Shown piece by piece: positions 1-8,886 of a stretch of DNA of 17,238 nucleotides. The translations under genes and the position numbers were made by a program. Origin of the DNA: Neolecta irregularis DAH-3 (taxonomy: Eukaryota; Ascomycota; Neolectomycetes; Neolectales; Neolectaceae); assembly GCA_001929475.1 (NCBI GenBank), contig LXFE01000716.1, positions 1 to 17,238 on the forward strand. The letters run 5' to 3'. The notes beneath the pieces were generated by a model. The model saw only the letters and a list, made by a program, of their open reading frames with translations. It did not search any database and had not been told where the DNA came from. Numbering within the stretch: the stretch's first letter is position 1; each line of letters starts with the position of its first letter.

Positions 1-1287
1 CCCCCCCCCAATTATTGTTCCTCATTAACACCCTACTGGTTTGCAACACACAATCTCGGTTTCTCTATATATTCGAAAAAAATGTTAAGTTCATATATCT
101 AGGCTGTCAATACTCGCTTTGGCTTTTTCATATCCTACGAGGTTAAACTCCCAGGACCGTTGGGTATGTCATAGCGCCGTATTTGAAAATGATAAATATG
201 TGGCAAAGCATAAGCTAGGGAAAGTGTAAGGACAGACCCTCGGTCAAACATATTACTAAGACTCTCCCACGGCTTCCGAAGGAATCACTGTCAGAACCCT
301 TTACACCCAAAAATAGGAATGAACAAATTATTCATCCTGCCCAACAGGAGGTTTGATCATCTTTTATGTCAAGGTAAATGCAATAGTGTTCGAAGGTTTG
401 GAAAGAACGAATATATGTCTCTGGTATGTATTCACATCGCGCAGCTTCTCTGTTCTAGTCCAATTCACAGTTTGTCGAATATGGAGAACCGTCTGGTCCT
501 AGTATACTCTTCCTACAATTTCGGTCTGAATTGGTGGATCGAGACTTTCAATTCATTCCTAATGATGGAGCTCTATCCTGAAACTTTCGCTACCGGTAAT
601 ATATACAATCCGTTGAAATGGAAGGACCTCCCTAGAACCAATGTTACATGATCTTTCGAGAAGCAAAATTAGCCCTGGTGACCGAAATTTCTCGAAATGT
701 CTTGTTTCCTTTTTCCGATTAATAATTTTTGAATCTTCTATATGAATATCACAATAATGTTTGTCGCCTAATTCACATGTTCAATAGCAGTCTGAAAGCC
801 GAAGCTAATTTTCAGGCACTAATACAGTCAGACTTTCGCATTTACAAAATGTATGACCTTCGGAGGGACCCGCTTTTCCAATGACTAGGACACGATTCCT
901 GTATCACTTTTGATATCGAAAAAGACACGCACAATTCTCCTGTTCAATTCTTTGATCCCTACTTTTTCACCTGTGCCATTGTCACTGTTTATCTTGTTCG
1001 GATCGTTAGACGATTGATTCGCGATATTCCTGTGGTTTTACCGTGCGATCGCCTTTGAGAATACGGCCTCTATTGATTTGAGGGTTCTACACCAAATGAA
1101 GGTTATATGTATCGTTCATTGAATAATAATATACACATCTCTTTTGCGTTACTGGGTTTCGATTTGACTCCACTCCCTCCCTTGTGAATGTATAAATAGA
1201 TTATTATATCCAAATTATGGTCTGATCCCCCCTCTACAGTTTCCGCAAACCTATCCTCGTCATAAAGGCCTAGAACCAGCGCTTCTG
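1..1287. other. Intergenic stretch upstream of ERG7, no supportable gene
   Basis: The window opens with a run of nine C residues, which may be a simple repeat or a contig edge. I find no recognisable protein on either strand. One 110-codon open frame on the + strand (319-651) has no motif or family resemblance that I recognise, and its composition does not look clearly coding. The last 100 nt hold a TATA box and a pyrimidine-rich tract and are the likely ERG7 core promoter. Confidence 0.6.
1168..1198 (+). promoter_or_regulatory. ERG7 core promoter: CT-rich tract and TATA box
   Basis: A TATAAATA box lies at 1191-1198, 90 nt before the chosen ATG at 1288. A pyrimidine-rich stretch (about 1168-1183) precedes it, a common arrangement in fungal promoters. 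The spacing supports a start at 1288. I saw no clear sterol-response element, so the basis is position and motif only. Confidence 0.5.
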
Positions 1288-3785
1288 ATGAAAGAATCAG
1301 GGCACTGGACCATATCAGGCGTCAGTGATGATATACTAGACGGCAATAAAGTTGACAAAACTGATCCAACGAGGTGGAGATTGAGCGTTAAAGAAGGACG
1401 TCAGATATGGCGATACATCAAAGACGACGAAAAGCTGAAGGGACTGGGGAAACAGTCAATCGCAGAGAAGTATTTCCTTGGTCTAGACACGGTATATGAA
1501 CCATTTCATCCTTTCTAACCCAAGGGCCTACCTGAACTTTCTAAAGCAAATACGCCGAAGGAATGTGCTTCTAAGGGATGGTCCTTTTTCAAATCCCTGC
1601 AATTGGATGACGGCCATTGGGGCTGTGAATACGGCGGCCCAATGTTCCTGCTTTACGGTCTAATCATAGCCATGTATATCACCGGAGCACCAATCCCTGA
1701 AGAGTGGAAGATCGAAATTATAAGATATCTATCATATCGAGCCAACAAAATTGATGGCGGCTGGGGAATTCATACAGAGCATCATTCCACTGTGTATGGT
1801 ACAGCTATGAACTACGTTATTTTGAGAATTCTCGGAATGGATCCGGATCATCCCGTTGCCATGAAATCCAGAGGATGTCTTCAGAAACTTGGTAAAATTC
1901 CCTAGATTGAACAGCAACCTTATTTACAAAAGGTGGTGCTATTGGACTTCCACACTGGGGAAAATTCTGGCTTGCCTTGCTTAACTGCTATGAATGGACT
2001 GGTGTAAACCCGGTCCCACCGGAATTCTGGTATCTTCCAAGTCAATGCATTGAGATGTAATATTAGGCTTCTCCCGGATTGGATTCCGTTTCATCCATGG
2101 AGATGGTGGGTTCATTTACGTGCCGTATATTTGCCCATGAGTTATCTTTATGGGAAAAAATTCAGTATGCCACTCAATGACCTCATAGAGTCACTTCGTC
2201 AGGAGTTATTCACAGAACCATACCCAACTATCGACTTTGGCTCGCTGCGCAATAACGTCTCGCCCGCAGATCTTTACGTTCCACACTCCTGGATCTTGGA
2301 CATGATCAATCCTATTTTGAGATTTTATGAAAAGTACCTTCGACCAAACTGGTTATCAGAAAAGGCGAGCCAGCATGCATACAAAATGATTCAATGGGAG
2401 AACGAAAATACCGAGTATCTCTGCCTTGGTCCTGTGAACATTGTGCTTCATCTCATTTGCGCATATGAGGTAGAAGGAAGAGAGAGTTTCGCCTTTCAGA
2501 AACTGCATGACCGGCTTCAGGATCACCTCTGGATATCAAAGGAAGGATTGATGATGCAGGGCACAAACGGCGTTCAGTGCTGGGACACGTCATTTGCTAT
2601 CCAGGCTATAGTTGAAGCTGGGTTAATTGAACAAGAAGAGGACAAAGAAACCCTCAATAGAGCTCTAGGCTTCTTGGAAAATTGTCAAGTCCGTCCTTCT
2701 TTCAGTATTCGATAGTGATTATCGCAGATTAGGAAGGAAACTATACCTAATAGCTACCGACAGCCTCGACTTGGGGCTTGGCCATTTAGTACTCGCGATC
2801 AAGGTTATTCCGTTTCCGACTGTACGGCCGAAGCAATTAAAGCTGTGATAATGCTTCAAAATCATTGGTCCCATCGATTCCAAGTCATCAGCTAACCTGT
2901 AGCGGCTTTAAAGAACAAGTATCCAATGAGCGTCTCCAACAAGCCATCGATGTCATCCTCACTATGCAAAATCCTTGCGGCGGTTTCGCTTCCTATGAAA
3001 TTGTCCGTGGTCCGAAGTGGGTCGAATTACTTAATCCTGCAGAGGTGTTTTCTGGTATCATGATCGAATTTGTTTACCCGGAATGCACAACAGCCGTGCT
3101 AACGGGTCTCTCTTTATTCCATAAAGCCTATCCTGACTATCGCTCGGAGGACATAAAGGAAACCATCAAAAGGGCCGGTGTGTCTATCCACACTTCACAG
3201 CGGACAGATGGTAGTTGGTACGGCTGCTGGGGTATATGCTTTACGTATGCATCGATGTTTGCTTTGGAAAGCCTCGCGTCAGTCGACGAAGTGTATGAAA
3301 ATAGTCCGTCAGTTCAAAAAGCATGCAAATTTCTCATTGGGAAACAAATGGCAGACGGTGGGTGGGGAGAAAGTTACAAGGTATACAACTACACTGTATC
3401 ATCAAAATCTTCTAAACTTGCAGAGTTGTGAAACTCAAGAATGGGTCGATCATGAAAAGAGCCAAGTTGTCAATACAGCTTGGGTAGTCATCGCCCTCAT
3501 GATCGCGGAATACCCCGATAAAACTCCCATTGAACAAGGAATCAAAGTATAAAGTAGTCCACCAAGTATTATCTGACATATCTAGCTCATCATGTGTAGA
3601 CAGCAATCAAATGGTGAATGGATTCAAGAGGGAATCGAAGGTGTATTCAATAAGAATTGGTATGACTGCGACCTTGTTTGATGAACAATTAACACAAAAG
3701 CATGATTTCGTATCCTAACTATAAATTTTACTGGCCCATCAAAGCATGTGGAATGTTTGAAAAGCGATGGCCAAGTGCTGCTTGA
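1288..3785 (+). CDS. ERG7: Lanosterol synthase (2,3-oxidosqualene cyclase)
   Basis: This enzyme cyclises 2,3-oxidosqualene to lanosterol, the first sterol of ergosterol synthesis, on the ER or lipid-droplet membrane. Nine exons (1288-1491, 1525-1891, 1933-2029, 2067-2688, 2728-2867, 2903-3380, 3424-3546, 3586-3659, 3701-3785) join in frame to 729 aa, the usual length. Visible landmarks are TDPTRWRL near residue 30, the cyclase motif [10 protein letters not shown] near 102, [14 protein letters not shown] across the exon 3/4 junction, the catalytic DCTAE with the acid at D461, several QW-type repeats ([29 protein letters not shown]) and the C-terminal [11 protein letters not shown]. The ATG at 1288 is the first in-frame ATG near the TATA box and gives a normal-length leader before TRWRL. 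Introns are 33, 41, 37, 39, 35, 43, 39 and 41 nt. No lesion was found. Parts of the C-terminal half ([27 protein letters not shown]) resemble non-Pezizomycotina cyclases, so a paralogue is possible. Confidence 0.96.
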
Positions 3786-4493
3786 ATTGTCCTCATCCTT
3801 TCCTTCGATATTTTGTTATCTTTTCCATACTTTTTGATGGGCACCAGGCGTTTCATTCGTTGTGCAATACTGGCTAGAGAATGTCTAACAATTCTGCCTA
3901 GTCCGAATTTTGTCTGTACAAATCGCTCTTATGCAGATCTACTTTTGATGGTCAAAGTGAAATACACCATTTTTGACCAGTAAATCGCGATCAAAGGCAT
4001 CGCTATCAATTTTGAATGCATCGTCTGTTTGTACCTAGCAGAAAGTTTAAAGCAGAGCACCAGAATAACATTAGTTGTGAAAGTTGATCTTCTCGAAAGC
4101 TAACTTGACAATGAAGTTATACATTTGTTCTGTCCCACCTGTGGAATCGTCCCACCTGTGGAATCGCCCAACTTCACCAAAATACTGAATTCATAGTTCA
4201 TGAAAAATATGTATACAAAACATCCACTTAAACTGTCCAACTTTATGGAGTAATCCCAGAATGTTGCATTCGGAAATATGGGTAGGCAAACATTATAGAA
4301 TGACACATCGCAAGTTTAGAGAGAGAAGTACTAGTTGGATTCCCGGAGTCACGGGTTCCTTCAGGAGTTTGCAAATTGTTTGAATAGCGGAGTATTCAGC
4401 AAAACAAATTCGACTTGAAAGTTTTACTTATTAGCAAGTCTGAGCGGGAAGGAGCACGGGTGCACAGATGGAGCACCATAGACAGACAGGGCT
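3786..4493. other. Convergent intergenic region between ERG7 and VPS25
   Basis: About 700 nt lies between the two stop codons and must hold both 3' UTRs and poly(A) signals. Short open frames here (for example 4306-4100 on the - strand) look random. The only structure I see is a 17-bp direct duplication, listed separately. Confidence 0.6.
4133..4166. repeat. 17-bp perfect tandem duplication
   Basis: The unit TCCCACCTGTGGAATCG occurs twice head to tail at 4133-4149 and 4150-4166 with no mismatch. It lies in non-coding DNA and looks like a recent replication-slippage duplication. No function is suggested. Confidence 0.9.
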
Positions 4494-5159
4494 CTAAGTC
4501 CCTGCAAAGAACTTGACGCCCGTCTCAGAGTCTGCAGACTTCAACAGCTGCGCAAGTCCGCGCTTTCCCAAAACTTCCAACGCCTTTCTCAAAATCACTG
4601 GTTCGATGCCCTCAAGCTCTAACAAGTCAGCCCCACAAGTCCACATTTTCGTACCACTGCCCACCACCAGCTCTCCCTGTGATAACTCAAACATCGTCAA
4701 AACAGCACCTTTTTGCCCAGTGGCATCAATCTTACTAGTCAGCACCACCATTCTTGGCATCATACCCAGTTCGCAAGATAGTCTGCCCATTCCTCGGGTG
4801 TCCGCCAGTATACCCATGCTCCATGTTTCTTGCTGTTCACGTACTCCGCTGATCTCTGTTTCACCATATCATCGATAATCTCCTTCAACACTTCCACCTT
4901 CAGCTTCCCTAAATATTATTTCATTTCTCCCTTAGAGATTCCTACGGTTTATAGCTTTATTGTGAAACAGCTCGTCGTCGTTCAGTTCATTGATATTTAA
5001 ATCTATTCTCCACCGACGATGGTATCGAAAGTATCCGAGAATCAAAGTTATCCAGTGAGATTTTTGTGTCGACCATGTCGTTTCATTCAATTGACGAGTG
5101 AAGAATGGTGGAAACGAGTAGATTGAGGGAAATAGGAAAGGTTCTACCGCGCGTGGCAT
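4494..5159 (-). CDS. VPS25: ESCRT-II complex subunit Vps25
   Basis: Vps25 is the double winged-helix ESCRT-II subunit that links to ESCRT-III during sorting of ubiquitinated cargo into multivesicular bodies at the endosome. Three exons read on the minus strand (5159-4946, 4908-4766, 4730-4494) give 197 aa, a normal length. The N-terminal YSFPPFFTRQ around residues 15-24 is the family PPFF motif that contacts Vps22/Vps36. Next come the first winged helix ending near FHN...NRK, the hallmark WRTPEEWADYLANW at about 106-119, and the second winged helix, DATGQKGAVLTMFEL through ILRKALEVLGKRG to GVKFF. Introns are 37 nt (4945-4909) and 35 nt (4765-4731, branch-like CTGAC). Both restore the family alignment exactly across the junctions. 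The ATG at 5159 is close to the PPFF motif, as in relatives. An apparent in-frame ATG at 4817 arises in the wrong frame of exon 2 and is not the start. Confidence 0.95.
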
Positions 5160-5379
5160 TAAGACGTGAGTATTACGGAAACTGGAAGGATTCTGGTGGT
5201 GGGATCATCATCTCAATGAGGAACAGGCATCCTACTTAAACTCTCCACCGCTGACCGATTAAAGCAAGAATGGCTCCTCAATATTTCCAACTACATGTAC
5301 GACCAATGCCTTCATTGATAAATACGGCGTACATCAATCACCGGCATTCATTCTTAATACCGAGTCGTTCCAGCAGCAT

Positions 5380-5903
5380 TCAATCCTTGACTTTACCCGG
5401 GTTATTGGTGATATTTTCTTCCATTTTTTTCATCCCTCCCTTGATCTTATCCATCGTTGATGGATCGGTGGTCTCATTGGACAAATTATGGTGAGTTCCA
5501 ACGTGTACTCCTTGTTGATGACCGTGAGTGTCAGTGGCTCCAGCAACAACTGGTGTTTGTCTGATCATAGGTCGATGCTGGACGAGTCGATGCATTATAA
5601 CATTGTGCCAAGTCTATAAATCAGTATGCTTTCACATTGTTTGCAATACTGTCATCTTCAGCACCCATGTTTGTTCGATATGTCTGAAGTCTGTCCAGCG
5701 CCATAGCCAGCTCCAACCCCGCCAGTTGCTTGCATACCAGAGGTTTGATTACCTGCAGGCACAATGTCGCGTCTGCGACCGTTTATGCCAGCGGCCTCAG
5801 ATCGATTGTCATAAGTCGAAGCTGGTCCAATATTCGCGGCGTAGCCATGAGCGAGATTGTCGGCCTGAGTTCCGAATTGTGTGTTGTGTTAATTTGAAGT
5901 CAT
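5380..5903 (-). pseudogene. Decayed gene for a small Gly/His/Asn-rich hydrophilic protein
   Basis: The reading starts at the ATG at 5903, 28 nt after a TATA box, but codon 5 is TAA. Beyond it the same frame stays open for about 75 codons of low-complexity hydrophilic protein (TQFGTQADN, STYDNRSEAAG, QTSGMQATGGVGAGYGAGQ). The frame is then lost near 5680. It resumes in another frame (RPASTYDQTNT) and again in a third (DTHGHQQGVHVGTHHN followed by PSTMDKIKGGMKKMEENI), ending at the TGA at 5380. One 36-nt GT..AG segment near 5661-5626 may be a true intron, and a 40-nt candidate could explain the last shift, but no combination I tried joins everything. The C-terminus matches the intact 106-aa protein at 11944-12304 (PSTMDK(I/V)K..M.K.E.N). 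The TAA may be a former CAA changed by C-to-T. Alternatively only the 3' exon is still used. Confidence 0.5.
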
Positions 5904-5920
5904 TTTATTGATGACAGTCA

Positions 5921-5936
5921 AGGGGAGTGGTTTATA
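5921..5936 (-). promoter_or_regulatory. TATA box and stress-response-like element upstream of the decayed gene
   Basis: Read on the minus strand, TATAAA (5936-5931) is followed by CCCCT (5925-5921), about 20-30 nt before the ATG at 5903. CCCCT/AGGGG is the core of the fungal stress-response element bound by Msn2/4-type factors. A five-base match alone is weak, but AGGGG also occurs upstream of the related gene at 11944. Confidence 0.4.
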
Positions 5937-6370
5937 GACAACACGAGTGTCGAGATTATTATGACGTATGTGGCTTGTTCGAGTATTGCACCTTCGTGGC
6001 GTCTCTTCCTTGGACTAGACTTGATCCGCTATTGCGACAAATGATCTTTGTAATATGAAGATCAAATAGGCAAATTTCAACTGATTGAATTGTAATGGCC
6101 CAGTAGACCTTATGAGGAGCTGAAAGGGTGGAGGCTACTTTACGTCATGAGGTAATACAGCATGGCTTTTTTGGCCTCTTTACGTTTGAATTCGTCCAAT
6201 TGTAATCCTGTACAAATATCGTGATTCTAGATATGATGAATGGAGCAAATACCCGATAGAATGAACTTCGTTAAAGACCAGTTTATTTTATGAGCTCTAA
6301 TGTATACAAATACCACATCTTCCTGTAGATATATACAAGTCATGCATATATACTAACGACTTGATCCGCC
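5937..6370. other. Intergenic DNA, nothing recognised
   Basis: About 430 nt lies between the decayed gene's promoter and the stop codon of the 155-aa gene, both on the minus strand. It is AT-rich toward the 155-aa gene. I find no open frame, repeat or RNA gene here. It presumably holds the distal promoter of one gene and the 3' UTR of the other. Confidence 0.5.
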
Positions 6371-6879
6371 TTACAATTGCATTATCTTGGTTGAATCGCT
6401 GTATCGGGGGTGTCTATCGTCGCCATGCTCCGTGATTCTCGTAGTCTTCTGCATGATCTTCTTTACAACTCGAAGGTCCCGACGGCTTCTCGCAGGCTTG
6501 GAAGACAAGGTAGTTGTAGTTTCCTCGACAATGGTAGTTTTGGGAGGGTCCAGTACTCCCTGAAAAATCGTACTGGGATACGATGCCAGGTACTGCTGTT
6601 GCTGATAGGTGCTCGGATGCTCAGCGATGTGTTGATGCCAACCCTGTTGTGGGACTATACTCTGCTGATTTGCGTGATAAGGCAATTGATCTCGTCCATT
6701 ATAGTCTATCTTCGTCAGGGCATAAGAACTTTGTAAATTAACGCACCCTGTGGTCTTGCATATCGATCGTAGGACGAGCGACTTTCATATGGGCTTCTGG
6801 GAACAAGACTTGTTTGATAATTGCGTTGTGTTGGATGATTGTAATGGCTGGGGTGCTCAACGCTGTTGTTGTAAAGCAT
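6371..6879 (-). CDS. Small Q/N/Y-rich hydrophilic protein with a basic C-terminal region, function unknown
   Basis: Two exons (6879-6747 and 6705-6371) joined across a 41-nt intron (6746-6706, CTGAC branch-like site) encode 155 aa. Without the intron the second exon has no ATG near its beginning. I recognise no domain, signal peptide or membrane segment. Residues 1-90 are rich in Tyr, Gln, His, Asn and Pro (for example SSYDRYARPQ, QSIVPQQGWHQ, a short QQQQ run). A TTIVEETTTTLSS segment follows at about 106-118, then a basic patch PARSRRDLRVVKK. The composition suggests a disordered cytoplasmic or nuclear protein. The start has an upstream TATATAAG at about 40 nt. The splice structure and uniform composition across the junction support a real gene, but no homologue is named. 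Confidence 0.6.
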
Positions 6880-6918
6880 GATTGTTTGATATGATACCCA
6901 TTAACGAGACCTGACCAT

Positions 6919-6926
6919 CTTATATA
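6919..6926 (-). promoter_or_regulatory. TATA box of the 155-aa protein gene
   Basis: TATATAAG on the minus strand lies 40 nt upstream of the ATG at 6879, at the same kind of distance as the TATA boxes of neighbouring genes. It supports the chosen start. Confidence 0.45.
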
Positions 6927-7511
6927 ACTTTTTGAAATGGCCATGCCCTAGGGTACGCATATGCTCGCACATAGGAGCCAAATGCTAAAAAGGTTCCAAT
7001 TTAATCTAGTGCAATAACCCTATGCGTGCATGCTATCCAACCACGCTCTGGTTATTCTCTCCAGAAGCCAACCGCTGATTAAGTGAATGCGTGACTTTTT
7101 AAGATCCAATGAATTCAAAACCCCTGGGAACTATCGAAAGCTATTGCATCATCAAACAACTGCCACGTAACACCATTAGCAATTTCAGCTAGTCATCTAT
7201 TTTAAGAGATTCGTTATATTATCTTGCTCTACTGTGAAGGAAAGGTCCTTAGAAGAGAGCATGAAAAAATGTCACTGATTCTCTTTCTTATTGCTTCGAT
7301 GCTTTTAGTGCTTACGAACCTTTGTCTTTTGGGATCCCTTGTATTGGTGCCGAATGTAATGCTAAATCAGAGGCCTAGATGTAGTACTTCCATTCTATGA
7401 TTCATCATAGAACATGAGTCTCTGATCTTTTTAGAAACAAGCCTATTTAGCTTCAGGGTAAGAGCCTGACATCCGTGCTCGGCCGAGCTTTTGGGGTTAC
7501 GCTGCTCATGC

Positions 7512-7724
7512 TGTAAGCTATGCGCTTAGAAGTACGATAAGACCAAGTGTTATAACTAGCTTGAGTGGCCGTACTTTCATGAGGGGAACACACCTAGCCT
7601 AAGTAGACGTACTTGGCTAAGTATTTCCCCATTCCCGGCACTATATACTATTTACATCAAGCCTCATCAGCCGCCCTACCGTTTCCGTCTTTGGTAAGGA
7701 TATACTCGAGTGTACATCCTTACA
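7512..7724 (-). mobile_element. Solo-LTR-like element, 213 bp, with 5-bp target duplication
   Basis: The element runs TGTAAG...CTTACA, so its termini are inverted and obey the TG..CA rule. It is flanked by the direct repeat CATGC (7507-7511 and 7725-7729). There is no coding content. Read on the minus strand it begins TGTAAGGATGTACACTCGAG, the same sequence that starts the copy at 17174, so it lies in the opposite orientation to that copy. The outer 30 nt (7694-7723) form a 12-bp stem with one mismatch and a 6-nt loop. A TATA-like ATAGTATATAG lies about 80 nt in. A solo LTR left by recombination fits best. A TIR-type MITE with 5-bp duplications is the alternative. Confidence 0.8.
7694..7723. 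repeat. Terminal hairpin inside the LTR-like element
   Basis: GTAAGGATATAC (7694-7705) pairs with GTACATCCTTAC (7712-7723) over 12 bp with one mismatch around the loop TCGAGT. The copy at 17175-17204 has the same hairpin with a perfect stem. Confidence 0.85.
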
Positions 7725-8539
7725 CATGCACTGACCCCTAGCGAGGCTCAGAGTGGCTTAGCAAAATATTGGAAGCTTTCTGCTTTTCATGCAGTTATAT
7801 ACCTTTATTTCTGGCTAAAAGTACAGGGGAAATCCTTCGAAGTTCGTAACTCTGCCAACGCCATAACGTAAATATCTAGTCATTTTTCTGTAATTTCATT
7901 TGCTCAAGTTGTGCAATAGCTTCATTTCATTATCGTGGCGCTTGCGCAAGGTAAACATGTGCAGAAGAGATGAGAGTGTGTATCAGGTCTGGAAATTACA
8001 GATAAACGGGTGTTCATTAGATTACGGTGAGCTAATCCTAGTGAAACTGGGTTAGCTATTTTGTCACATGATCACATCTCGTTAGGGGTCGTCAAACTCA
8101 ACTCCGAAATTTGTCTATGTGCACTTTAAATGTGAATTGCCTACTATCATCTTCCTCCTTGCCAAACAACCTTTCAACAGTATGGAATGACATTCTCCTA
8201 ATACGATATTGGTTAATGTTAATATTTGGAGCTTGAGACTAACTTCACAACACACGCATCTCTTTAGCTTTCACGCTATTCGTTATCTCTACTTCTAATC
8301 TTCTCAGCCGATTCTCATATTACCTGCACAGTCACGATACTGTGACGCCATTGTACCACCAAATTTTATAAGGTCTTCAAAGGACTGGATTGGACTGCGT
8401 ATAGATGACCGAGATTGCTGATAAAGTCATATGTAATATCATCCCGGTAGCTCTCGTAAACGATATATGATGAATTCTGCCGTGGACGATTCCATTTCGA
8501 GGCGGATTTTCACCGTCATTTTCGTATGTGACTGTGGGG

Positions 8540-8700
8540 ACACGATTTTACCACAACCTCGCAACCCCCACAAGCTTGCCACCGCCACCGCCAAAGTATC
8601 GGAACCAGCACAAGCAGCAGCAAGGGTAGCCGATCACCCCAGTCGGGCCTGTCACAGGCATCGCTACCCAGCCGATCAATAGGGAGGCAAACGGGCAGAT
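8540..8700. other. GC-rich patch with CAG/GCC-type triplets
   Basis: This stretch is visibly richer in G and C than its surroundings and contains short triplet runs (ACCGCCACCGCC, CAAGCAGCAGCAAGG). All three forward frames are open across much of it and give Ala/Pro-, Ser- or Gly-rich products, so no frame can be preferred. It could be a fragment of an old coding exon or of a mobile element. I recognise no domain. Confidence 0.35.
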
Positions 8701-8886
8701 GACGATATCAGCACATGGGCCGAGTCTGTATATATGTAGCGCCTAGCTGGACTAGCTGGCTAGGGTTTGACCTGATATTCAATATACGTAGTTACTCTCT
8801 TTAACAGTATCTACGGCAGCATATCAAACCTAAGTCCACATCAGCGCTCAACCTAAGGTCGCGTGCTGACAGTGACGGCACAATTG

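Noticed and set aside
319-651. 110-codon open frame on the + strand
   Set aside because: No motif, family resemblance, promoter or splice support. The composition is not convincingly coding.
3178-3552. 124-codon + frame overlapping ERG7 exons 6 and 7
   Set aside because: It is a different reading frame of ERG7 coding DNA that reads through an intron, so it is a shadow.
1288-3785. Apparent frameshifts and stops suggesting an ERG7 pseudogene
   Set aside because: All eight breaks coincide with 33-43 nt GT..AG introns whose removal restores the conserved sequence and a normal 729-aa protein.
4513-4878. 121-codon + frame antisense to VPS25
   Set aside because: It lies opposite well-supported VPS25 exons and shows no domain.
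5528-5911. 127-codon + frame opposite the decayed small-protein gene
   Set aside because: The Cys-rich product has no recognised features, and the minus strand carries the family-like segments and TATA box.
5966-5990. GTTCGAGT resembling a tRNA T-loop
   Set aside because: No matching acceptor, D or anticodon stems could be drawn around it, and no other tRNA-like fold was noticed.
6410-6736. 108-codon + frame opposite the 155-aa gene
   Set aside because: It is an antisense shadow. The minus strand has a clean two-exon model with a TATA box.
7506-7729. CRISPR-like or bacterial repeat interpretation of the recurring GTAAGGAT hairpin
   Set aside because: There are only two copies, far apart and inverted, in a genome with spliceosomal introns. 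TG..CA ends and a target duplication point to a mobile element.
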